Origin: an uncultured Clostridium sp. | GTDB lineage: Bacteria; Bacillota; Clostridia; Clostridiales; Clostridiaceae | Direction of reading: 5' to 3' | NCBI GenBank assembly: GCA_900539375.1 | Contig: UQBY01000002.1 | Span: 1 to 64,000 of the forward strand | Length of the DNA stretch: 64,000 nucleotides | Part shown: piece after piece, positions 17,685-25,812 of the stretch | Position numbering within the stretch: position 1 is the stretch's first letter | Layout: each line of letters starts with the position of its first letter | Position numbers and translations under genes: made by a program | The notes under the pieces: model-generated | Told to the model about the DNA's origin: nothing | Database searches by the model: none | The model's input: only the letters and a program-made list of their open reading frames with translations

Positions 17685-19253
17685 ATGGATTTAGATAAAA
17701 AAATAAGTTCATTTATAAAAAAATATGGAAAGAGAATAAAATATAATTTTCTTATAGATAAAATACTATTTGGAATTTTATTATGTGGAGTTATTAGTTT
17801 TATTTTATTATCAATTTCTGTTTTTATACCTTTTAAAGAATGTTATAAGATTATAGTTATTTTTTCTATGTTAATTATTTTAGGAAGCTTTATATATGGA
17901 ATTTTAAAGCTTCCTAATAAAAAGGAAATAGCACTTATTATTGATTCTAAAGGATTAAAAGAAAGGGTAATAACTTCCTTAGATCTTTTTAATAATAACT
18001 CTCATTTAGCAACAGCACAAAAGGAAGATACAATAGAAAAATTAGAAAGCTTTAATTATAAAGAGAAATTTCCAATAAAGATAGACAGAAAAAAGCTTTT
18101 TAAAATAGGGGCTTTAATTATTATATGCACTGGAGTTTTCTTAATACCTTCTACTGCAAAAACAAAGGCTAAGGAGTTAAGAGGTTTTGAAAAAGGAAAA
18201 AGTGAAATAGTAAGTAAAATAGAAAAGGAAAAAAAGGAAATTGAAAAAACAGATAGTTTATCTAAAGAAGAAAAAGAAAAATTAGAAAAAATTCTTCAAG
18301 ATAGTAAAGAGGAATTAAAAGATATTGAAACTAATAAAGATATGAACAAATTTTTAGAAAGATTAAATAAAAAGATTGAAACTTTAAAAGAAGAAGTTAA
18401 ATCTGAAGATGGAAAGAAAGCTTTAGAAAATTTATATAAAGAGCTTTTAGAAGAGAGTATAAAAAAGCAACAAAATGATGCTATTAATGATTTAAATAAG
18501 GTTAATGAAGCTTTAAATAAAACAGAAGAGGGAGAAAAAATATCAGAAGCCTTAAATTCAGGAGATAAAGAAGCTTTAGAAAATCAACTTAATGAGTTAA
18601 ATAGTTCTCTTGAAAATATGAGGGAAGAGGAAAAAATAGAGTTAGCAGAATCTTTAAAAAATCTTGCTTCAAGCTTAACTGATGAAGAACTTCAAGCTTT
18701 AATGAATCAAGCTAGTGAAGGGGTTATGAATGGAGAAATAGATTCTTCAGAATTAGCTAAAAGCTTATCTTCTCTTCAAAATAAATCTCAAGGTAATAGT
18801 TCAAATAAGGGAAGTAGCTCACAAGGAAATAATACTTCACAATCAGGAAACAATTCTAGTGGAAGTGGTAATGGTTCAGGAAATGGTTCAGGAAATGGTT
18901 CAGGAAATGGCTCAGGAAATGGCTCAGGAAATAATGGTAGTGGTTCTGGAACAGGATGGAATACTGGAAGTAAAAATGGAACAGAAAATACTTCAAAGGC
19001 AAATAAAGGAGAAGAGGTTTACATACCAGGAAGAGAAGTAGGCTCTGATGAAAATTTAACAGGAAATAAAAATGATAATGCTTCTTCAAAAGTAGTTGAA
19101 ACAGAAAAAGGATTAAATTTTTCAGGAGAAAAGAAAGATTATAATGAAGTAATTGGAGATTATAGTAAAGAAGAACTAGAAGGAATGGAGGGTTCTTCTA
19201 TTCCAGAGAATATGAAGAATATTGTAAAAGATTATTTTGATGGTTTAAATTAA
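17685..19253 (+). CDS. membrane protein with coiled coil and Gly/Ser/Asn-rich repeats
   Basis: 522 residues: three membrane helices (about 25-48, 53-73, 144-160), a long charged coiled coil (about 165-370, rich in E and K), then a low-complexity linker of NGSG repeats (about 385-430) and an acidic C-terminal region. The start resembles DUF4175-type proteins seen beside MoxR clusters, but similarity is at the level of layout. AAAAGGTGATAAGTT precedes the ATG. It sits six bases after the permease and 11 bases before the MoxR gene, which links the exporter to the MoxR module. Confidence 0.65.
   Translation: MDLDKKISSFIKKYGKRIKYNFLIDKILFGILLCGVISFILLSISVFIPFKECYKIIVIFSMLIILGSFIYGILKLPNKKEIALIIDSKGLKERVITSLDLFNNNSHLATAQKEDTIEKLESFNYKEKFPIKIDRKKLFKIGALIIICTGVFLIPSTAKTKAKELRGFEKGKSEIVSKIEKEKKEIEKTDSLSKEEKEKLEKILQDSKEELKDIETNKDMNKFLERLNKKIETLKEEVKSEDGKKALENLYKELLEESIKKQQNDAINDLNKVNEALNKTEEGEKISEALNSGDKEALENQLNELNSSLENMREEEKIELAESLKNLASSLTDEELQALMNQASEGVMNGEIDSSELAKSLSSLQNKSQGNSSNKGSSSQGNNTSQSGNNSSGSGNGSGNGSGNGSGNGSGNGSGNNGSGSGTGWNTGSKNGTENTSKANKGEEVYIPGREVGSDENLTGNKNDNASSKVVETEKGLNFSGEKKDYNEVIGDYSKEELEGMEGSSIPENMKNIVKDYFDGLN
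18870..18929 (+). repeat. five tandem 12-bp repeats inside the 17685 gene
   Basis: Five consecutive units of AATGGTTCAGGA or AATGGCTCAGGA, each encoding NGSG. The high identity (only T/C variation at one site) suggests recent slippage, so copy number may vary between strains. In-frame changes would only alter linker length. Confidence 0.9.
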
Positions 19254-19264
19254 GGAGGAAATCC

Positions 19265-20233
19265 ATGGATATAGAAAATACAGCATTAAAAATTAAAGAA
19301 TGCAAAGAAGAAATCGGAAAAGGAATAATTGGGCAAAAAGAAATAATAGATAATGTGTTAATAGCTATTTTTTCAGGAGGAAATGTGCTTTTAGAGGGTA
19401 TGCCAGGTCTTGGGAAAACTCAATTGGTAAAAACAATTTCTAAAGTTTTAAATTTAAAATTTTCAAGAATACAATTTACTCCAGACTTAATGCCAGCAGA
19501 TGTTGTGGGAACTAATTTAATTGTTAAAGAAAATGATTCAACAAAATTTAAGTTTGAAGAAGGACCTGTTTTTACTAATCTTCTTTTAGCAGATGAAATA
19601 AATAGAGCAACACCAAAAACTCAATCTGCTCTTTTAGAGGCTATGGGAGAAAAAAGTGTAACTGTTGGAAAGATAACATATAATATGCCAAAGCCTTTTA
19701 TGGTTTTAGCAACTCAAAATCCAATTGAACAAGAAGGAACTTATCCCCTTCCAGAAGCTCAGCTTGACAGATTTCAATTTAAGGTTAAGGTAGATTTTCC
19801 AAGTTTAGATGAATTGAGTAAAATAATGGATTTAACTTTAGGAAAAGAAGAGGAAAAAATAAACTCTGTTTTAAATGATAAAGAAATACTTGAAATGAAG
19901 GAAACTATAAAAGAAATACCAATGGCTGATGCTGTTAAAGAATATGCTTTAAAAATAATTTTAGCAACTCACCCTGAAGTAAAGGGAGGTCATGAACTTT
20001 CTAAAAAATATGTAGAGGTAGGAGCAAGTCCAAGAGCAGCTCAAGGATTAATTAGTGGAGCAAAGGTTAAAGCTGTAATGGAAGGAAGATATAATGTTTC
20101 TTTTGATGATATAAAATATATTGCCTATCCTGTTTTAAGACATAGAATAATTTTAAATTTTGAAGGCATAACAGAAGGGATAACAGAGGAATATATAATT
20201 GAAAAAATCCTAGAGGATTTAAGGGTAGTGTAG
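19265..20233 (+). CDS. MoxR-family AAA+ ATPase
   Basis: 322 residues with Walker A GMPGLGKTQLVK, Walker B LLLADEINRATPKTQSALLEAM, sensor 1 LATQNPIEQEGTYPLPEAQLDRF and the lid domain with GASPRAAQGLI. MoxR ATPases act as chaperones with VWA-domain partners to mature or remodel protein complexes. AAGGAGGAAATCC precedes the ATG. It is followed by DUF58 and two VWA genes, the classical MoxR neighbourhood. Confidence 0.95.
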   Translation: MDIENTALKIKECKEEIGKGIIGQKEIIDNVLIAIFSGGNVLLEGMPGLGKTQLVKTISKVLNLKFSRIQFTPDLMPADVVGTNLIVKENDSTKFKFEEGPVFTNLLLADEINRATPKTQSALLEAMGEKSVTVGKITYNMPKPFMVLATQNPIEQEGTYPLPEAQLDRFQFKVKVDFPSLDELSKIMDLTLGKEEEKINSVLNDKEILEMKETIKEIPMADAVKEYALKIILATHPEVKGGHELSKKYVEVGASPRAAQGLISGAKVKAVMEGRYNVSFDDIKYIAYPVLRHRIILNFEGITEGITEEYIIEKILEDLRVV

Positions 20234-20238
20234 TATAT

Positions 20239-21123
20239 ATGGAAGAAAAAATTTTTAATGATGATTTTTTTAAGAAATTACAAAAGATACATTTAAATAT
20301 TAATTTAAGAATAACAAAAGGTCTTCAAGGCGGAAGAAAATCTCATGCAAAGGGAATGTCAGTAGAGTTTTCTGACTTTAGAGAATATGTTCCAGGGGAT
20401 GATTTTAGAAGAGTTGATTGGAATGCTTATGGAAGGTTTGATAAATTATTTATAAAGGTATTTATGGAAGAAAGGGAAGGTATATTTAATATATTTTTAG
20501 ATAAAAGTGCCTCAATGGATTATGGAGAGAAAAATAAAAAAATAAAAGCTCTTCAAATAGTAGGTGCTTTAAGTTATATAGCTTTAAATAATTTAGATAG
20601 AGTAAATGTTAATATTTTAGAAGAAGATAGCCTTTATGAAATTAAAGGAGGAACTGGGAAAAAGGTATTTCAAAATATATTAAAGGAGCTTGAAAACATA
20701 GAGTTTAATGGAAAAACAAAGCTTTCAGAAGCTATAACTAAAAGAAAAATAAACTCTAAAGGAGTTTCTATTATTGTTTCAGATTTTTTATGTAATGATG
20801 GAATAGAAAGTCTTGAAAAGGCATTAAAGTATTTAGCTTATAAAAAACAAGAAATAATACTTATTCAAGTTCTTTGTGAAGAAGAAATAAATCCTAAAAT
20901 AGAGGAAGAAGTAACTTTATTAGATAAGGAAACTAAGGAAGAAATAAAGCTTAATTTAAATTATAAGGTAATAGAAGAATATAAAAAAACTTTGAAAAAA
21001 TTCAATAAAAATTTAGAAACCTTAGCTAAAAAATATGGTGGAAAGGTTATTTTTTCAAATACTAATATGAGCCTTGAAGAAATAATTTTAGGAGAACTTG
21101 GAAAGAAAAGAGTTATAAATTAG
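20239..21123 (+). CDS. DUF58 domain protein
   Basis: 294 residues with the DUF58 signature FSDFREYVPGDDFRRVDWNAYGR near residue 55 followed by a VWA-like fold (FLDKSASMDYG gives a partial metal-ion site). No membrane helices, so cytosolic. DUF58 proteins accompany MoxR ATPases; their exact task is not known. It begins five bases after the MoxR stop with no strong ribosome site, which suggests translational coupling. Confidence 0.93.
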   Translation: MEEKIFNDDFFKKLQKIHLNINLRITKGLQGGRKSHAKGMSVEFSDFREYVPGDDFRRVDWNAYGRFDKLFIKVFMEEREGIFNIFLDKSASMDYGEKNKKIKALQIVGALSYIALNNLDRVNVNILEEDSLYEIKGGTGKKVFQNILKELENIEFNGKTKLSEAITKRKINSKGVSIIVSDFLCNDGIESLEKALKYLAYKKQEIILIQVLCEEEINPKIEEEVTLLDKETKEEIKLNLNYKVIEEYKKTLKKFNKNLETLAKKYGGKVIFSNTNMSLEEIILGELGKKRVIN

Positions 21124-21138
21124 AAGGGGGAAAAGCTT

Positions 21139-22914
21139 TTGGGAATAGTAAATTTATGGCCATTGTTTTTTAGTATAACAATTCCAATGGTTGTACTACT
21201 TTATATATTAAAAAGAAAATACAAAGAAAAAGAAATTTCTTCTTCTCTTTTATGGATGGAAGCTTATAAAAATACTTCTGCAAATACTCCTTGGGAGAAA
21301 CTTAAAATTAACATTATGATGTTTCTTCAAATACTTATTTTAGCTTTAATAATACTTGCACTTATGAGCCCTTATTTAAAATTTGGGCAAAAGACATATA
21401 AAAATATAATTGTTGTAATTGATAATACAGCAAGTATGAGTGCATTATATGATGGAGAAAAAACAAGACTTGAAGAAGGAAAAAACTTAGCAGAAGAATA
21501 TATAAAAAATTCTAAAGAGGAAAATGAAAGTTATATAATTTCTTATAATGGAGAAAATGATTATGATGTTGTAAATCACTTTAAAGATATTACTCAAAAA
21601 TATGGAACAGGAGATATAACTAATATATTTTCTTATGTAAGGGCATTAGGGGAAGGTCTTGAAAGTTATGAGGTTTTAGTTATAACAGATAAAGAAATAA
21701 CCCTTAAAGACGATATAAATGGAAAGGTAATTTCTTTAGGAAACAAGGGAGAAAATGTAGCTGTTACAAATATAGCTCATAAATTTAATGAAAGAAAAAT
21801 AAATATAATAGCTACAATAAAAAACTTTGGTGATTCTGATTATACTGGAGATTTTTCTTTATATGGAGAGGAAAATTTATTAGATGTAAAAAGTATTACT
21901 CTTAAAAAAGGAGAAAGTACTACTTTAAATTATGAATATGATAGTTTTAATTATAAATATTTAAAAGGAGAACTTTCTAAAAAAGATTTAATAGCTCTAG
22001 ATAATGTTTATTATGATGTTATTTCTGAAGAAAAAGAAAAAAAGGTGCTTTTAATAACTGAAAAAAATGTGTTTTTAGAAAAGAGTTTAAATAGTTTAGA
22101 AAATATTTCTCTTTATAAAACTAATGATTCAGAAAATATTCCTAATGAAGATTATGATTTATATATATATGATAATAAAAAAATGAAATCTATCCCTAAG
22201 TCAGGGTCTATATTATTTATAAATCCAGAATCTAATGAATTTTTTAATGTAGAAGAAGTTGATAAAGTAGCTTTAGGAACTTCTGTAAGTGAAGAAATGC
22301 CAAATTATCTTAAAAATATAAGTTTTACTCTTTCAAAATATAAAAAAATAGATATGCCTTACTATGGAAAAGCTTTATTAACAGCAGGAGAAGAAGAGGA
22401 TGTTATATCTTTTGTAGGAGAAAAAGATGAGAGAATAATAGGGGCAATAGGTTTTGACATTCATAATAGTGATATTGCTTTAAAAAAGGAATTTCCTTTA
22501 TTTATGTATGAACTTGAAGAGAAAATGATAAATTCAGGAATTTTATATAAAAATAAATTTGTATCTGGAGATGAAATAACCATAAAAGGAAGTACAACAA
22601 GTAAGGAAATAAAGGTTATAAATCCTGATAAATCAATAACTGAAGTGGAAAAGGGAGACTCTTATGATAGCTTAACAAATTTAGGGTTATATAAAGTGAA
22701 GGAAACTACAGAAAATGAAGAAAAAGAAGAGTTATTTTCTATAAATTATCCTGTTGAAGAAAGTGTAACAGATGGTGAAAAAACTTTATCAAGTGAAAAT
22801 GTAAAAAAGCAAAATAAAATTTTAAGAAGGGGATTTTCTTTAAGTCCATTAATTTTATTAACAGCACTAGGATTTTTAATTTTAGAATGGATATTATACT
22901 TAAAAGGAAATTAG
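21139..22914 (+). CDS. BatA-like membrane protein with VWA domain
   Basis: 591 residues: an aerotolerance-regulator (BatA) N-terminal region with helices at about 5-22 and 54-77, a VWA domain from about 88 with a D-x-S/T-x-S type site (VIDNTASMSA), a long extracellular part and a C-terminal membrane helix (about 568-587). The TTG start is supported by AAGGGGG nine bases upstream. Likely a substrate or partner of the MoxR ATPase at the membrane. Confidence 0.85.
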   Translation: MGIVNLWPLFFSITIPMVVLLYILKRKYKEKEISSSLLWMEAYKNTSANTPWEKLKINIMMFLQILILALIILALMSPYLKFGQKTYKNIIVVIDNTASMSALYDGEKTRLEEGKNLAEEYIKNSKEENESYIISYNGENDYDVVNHFKDITQKYGTGDITNIFSYVRALGEGLESYEVLVITDKEITLKDDINGKVISLGNKGENVAVTNIAHKFNERKINIIATIKNFGDSDYTGDFSLYGEENLLDVKSITLKKGESTTLNYEYDSFNYKYLKGELSKKDLIALDNVYYDVISEEKEKKVLLITEKNVFLEKSLNSLENISLYKTNDSENIPNEDYDLYIYDNKKMKSIPKSGSILFINPESNEFFNVEEVDKVALGTSVSEEMPNYLKNISFTLSKYKKIDMPYYGKALLTAGEEEDVISFVGEKDERIIGAIGFDIHNSDIALKKEFPLFMYELEEKMINSGILYKNKFVSGDEITIKGSTTSKEIKVINPDKSITEVEKGDSYDSLTNLGLYKVKETTENEEKEELFSINYPVEESVTDGEKTLSSENVKKQNKILRRGFSLSPLILLTALGFLILEWILYLKGN

Positions 22915-22923
22915 GTGAGAGTT

Positions 22924-25683
22924 ATGGATATAGAAGTTTCAAGGGCATATGCATTTATTCTAATACCTATTATTTTAGTTTTTATGTATATTGTTCTAAA
23001 AAAATTTAAAAATTTAAAAAGAAGAAATTTAGTAAATCTTATAAGTAGAATACTTGTAATTATTTTTATAGTTTGTGCTATGGCAGATATAACCCTTTCA
23101 ATAAAGGGAAAGAATATATCTACAATTTTTATTTTAGATGTGTCAGATAGTATGTCTAATTTTAAAGAAAAGGGAATAGAGTTTATTGATAAAGCTTTAG
23201 AAGAAATGCCTAAAAACAATAAAGCTGGAGTAGTTGTTTTTGGAGATAATGCATCTATTGATAAGGTTATGGATAATAAAAAAGAATATAGTGGAATAAA
23301 GTCTGCCCCTTTAAAAAGTGCTACAAATATTGAAGAGGCAATAAATACTTCCTTTTCTTTATTTGATAAAAATGCCTCAAAAAGAATTGTATTAATTACT
23401 GATGGAGAAGAAAATAAAGGTGATTTATTAAATAGTGTAGTACTTTTAAATAAGGAAAATATAGATTTAAAGGTATATAAAGTTTCAAATGAAAGTGGAA
23501 ATGAAGTATATGTAGAAAGTGTTAAAGTACCTGATAATATTTCTATAGGAGAAGAATTTACAGTTACTACAACAATTGAATCTAATGTACAAACCAAAGG
23601 AAAGCTTACTTTATTTTCTGGAAGGGATAAAAAAGCAGAAGAGGAAGTTGAAATTCAAAAAGGAACTAATACTTTTGTATTTAAAGATGTTCAAACTACA
23701 GGAGGATTTAAAAATTATAGAGTTTTAATTGAAACTGATGAAGATACAAATGGAATTAATAATGAATATAGCTGTTTTACAAATGTTATAGCCCCTCCTA
23801 ATATACTTGTAATTCAAGGAAAAGAAAATTCAGCTTTAGGAGTTATAGAAATATTAAAAAATACAAGTTGTAATTATAATATTGTTTCTCCAAATTCAGC
23901 ACCTAGAAATTTAAATGAACTTCTTGAGTATAAAACAATAGTTTTATGTGATGTTCATAAAGATGATTTAAATTCAGGTTTTATGGATAATATAGAAAGT
24001 TATGTAAAAGATTATGGTGGAGGAGTTGTAACCTTTGGAGGAGAAAATTCTTATGCATTAGGAGGATATAAAAATACTTCTTTAGAAAAAATACTTCCTA
24101 TAAATATGGATAAGAAGGGAAAAAATGAAGTACCACCTATAAGCATAAGCTTAATTATTGATAAATCTGGAAGTATGTCTAGTGGAAATGGAGAGGTAAG
24201 TAAACTTACTTTAGCTAAGGAAGCTGCTATGAATGCATTAGATTCTTTAAGAGAAAGTGATGAAATAAATGTAATTGCCTTTGATGATACTTATCAAAAT
24301 GTAGTAGAAATGCAAAGCGTAGGTGATATAAAAAATATAAAGGAAATGATTGGAGGAATAACTGTAGGTGGGGGAACTTCAATTTATCCTGCATTAGAAC
24401 AAGGCTATAAAGCACAGTTAAATAGCAAAGGAAAAATAAAACATATAATTTTATTAACAGATGGAGAAGATAGCTTTTCTTTAAGTAACTATACTTCTCT
24501 TGTAAATGATATAAAAAATGAAGGCATTACATTATCAACTGTTTCAGTAGGTGAAGATGCAAATGAAAGTTTATTACAGACACTAGCAAATCAAGGGAGT
24601 GGAAGGTATTATCATACAGATAAATATACAGATATTCCAAGAATATTTGCAAGGGAAGTATTATTATCTGCAGGAACTTATATAATAAATGAAGAATTTA
24701 CTCCTTCAATTTCAAGTAATAGTGAAATTTTAAGTGGAATTAATACTAAAGAAGGAATTCCTGATTTAAAAGGATATATAGGAACTTCAATAAAGGAAAA
24801 TGCAACAGAAATTCTTACTTCAAATCATCATGAGCCAATACTTGCATCTTATAGATATGGAATTGGAAAAACTGTAAGCTGGACTTCTGATATTAATGGA
24901 CAGTGGAGTAGTGATTATCTAACCTGGAATAAGGGAGCACAACTTATAAAAAATGCTATCTATTGGACTATTCCAGAATTAAGTGATGAAGGAAAACTTT
25001 CTATATCTCAAGAGGGAAATGAAGCATTAATAGAATTTTATAGTGATTCAAATTTAGAAGGTTCAAAAATAAAAGCAATTTATAATAGTGAATCAGGAAG
25101 TAATGGAGAAATAGAACTTATTGAAGAAGAACCAGGAAAGTATACAGGAAAAGTAAAGTTAGATGAAATAGGTTTTTATAATTTTAATGTAAGGGAAGAA
25201 AAGGATGGAGAGATTATAAATAATTATACAGGTGCTTTTTCTCTTCAATATTCTGATGAATATAAATTTAATAAAAATAAAGACAAAATTAAAACTTTAG
25301 TAAGTGAGGTTAATGGAAAGTTTATAAATAATTCTAAGGATGTCTTTAAAGGAGAACTTAAAGAAGCTTATAAAAAAATAAATTTAAGTAATATATTTTT
25401 AATTTTTGCTTTAGTATTATTTTTCTTAGATATAGTTTATAGAAGGCTTAATTTAGATTTTTCAAAGTACTTTAAGAAAGTAAAAAATTCTTCACAAAAT
25501 AATAAAAAAGAAAAAAGTAAAGATGAAGAAAATAAAAAAGAAGAAAAAGAGTATACTAATATAAGTAATGAAAAAGAGAAAGATGATATAATTCCTAAAG
25601 ATAAAAAGAAAAAACAAAAAAAGAAAGAAGAAAAAGAACAGTTAGATGTATCATCATTATTAAAAAATAAAAAGAAGTGGTAA
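22924..25683 (+). CDS. large membrane protein with two VWA domains
   Basis: About 919 residues: two N-terminal helices, a first VWA domain near 66 (ILDVSDSMS), a GATase-like middle (GGGVVTFGGENSYALGGY near 365), a second VWA domain near 407 (IIDKSGSMSSG), a C-terminal helix near 825-843 and a 75-residue lysine/glutamate-rich cytosolic tail. Both metal-ion adhesion sites keep D-x-S-x-S. The ATG at 22924 is preceded by AGGTGAGA; a GTG at 22915 is an alternative with AAAGGA six bases ahead. It is the last gene of the operon. Confidence 0.85.
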   Translation: MDIEVSRAYAFILIPIILVFMYIVLKKFKNLKRRNLVNLISRILVIIFIVCAMADITLSIKGKNISTIFILDVSDSMSNFKEKGIEFIDKALEEMPKNNKAGVVVFGDNASIDKVMDNKKEYSGIKSAPLKSATNIEEAINTSFSLFDKNASKRIVLITDGEENKGDLLNSVVLLNKENIDLKVYKVSNESGNEVYVESVKVPDNISIGEEFTVTTTIESNVQTKGKLTLFSGRDKKAEEEVEIQKGTNTFVFKDVQTTGGFKNYRVLIETDEDTNGINNEYSCFTNVIAPPNILVIQGKENSALGVIEILKNTSCNYNIVSPNSAPRNLNELLEYKTIVLCDVHKDDLNSGFMDNIESYVKDYGGGVVTFGGENSYALGGYKNTSLEKILPINMDKKGKNEVPPISISLIIDKSGSMSSGNGEVSKLTLAKEAAMNALDSLRESDEINVIAFDDTYQNVVEMQSVGDIKNIKEMIGGITVGGGTSIYPALEQGYKAQLNSKGKIKHIILLTDGEDSFSLSNYTSLVNDIKNEGITLSTVSVGEDANESLLQTLANQGSGRYYHTDKYTDIPRIFAREVLLSAGTYIINEEFTPSISSNSEILSGINTKEGIPDLKGYIGTSIKENATEILTSNHHEPILASYRYGIGKTVSWTSDINGQWSSDYLTWNKGAQLIKNAIYWTIPELSDEGKLSISQEGNEALIEFYSDSNLEGSKIKAIYNSESGSNGEIELIEEEPGKYTGKVKLDEIGFYNFNVREEKDGEIINNYTGAFSLQYSDEYKFNKNKDKIKTLVSEVNGKFINNSKDVFKGELKEAYKKINLSNIFLIFALVLFFLDIVYRRLNLDFSKYFKKVKNSSQNNKKEKSKDEENKKEEKEYTNISNEKEKDDIIPKDKKKKQKKKEEKEQLDVSSLLKNKKKW

Positions 25684-25693
25684 TTATAATAAT

Positions 25694-25731
25694 AAATTTA
25701 GGAGTTAATTTTAAGACTCCTAAATTTTTTC
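25694..25731 (+). terminator. terminator of the ABC-MoxR-VWA operon
   Basis: Perfect 12-bp stem AAATTTAGGAGT / ACTCCTAAATTT with a 10-base loop, running into Ts. Confidence 0.88.
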
Positions 25732-25752
25732 TATAAAATTTTAATAAATAAA

Positions 25753-25780
25753 ATGACTTTTGGTCACTTTGTGATATAAT
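25753..25780 (+). promoter_or_regulatory. promoter of the YhgE/Pip pair
   Basis: ATGACT (25753-25758), 16-base spacer, TATAAT (25775-25780) with extended TG, 32 bases before the ATG. Confidence 0.65.
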
Positions 25781-25812
25781 AGTCTTAGTATTAAAAATGA
25801 AGGTGTGGTCAG

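Noticed and set aside
18870..18929. Possible CRISPR array
   Set aside because: Repeats are contiguous 12-mers without spacers and lie in frame inside a gene; no cas genes are near.
18856..19089. Repetitive frames on both strands (HFLNHFLNH and MVQEMVQEM types)
   Set aside because: They arise from reading the 12-bp NGSG repeats in other frames.
22911..23597. 228-codon minus-strand frame opposite the double-VWA gene
   Set aside because: Serine/leucine-rich reverse translation of an acidic, lysine-rich gene; no ribosome site or homology.
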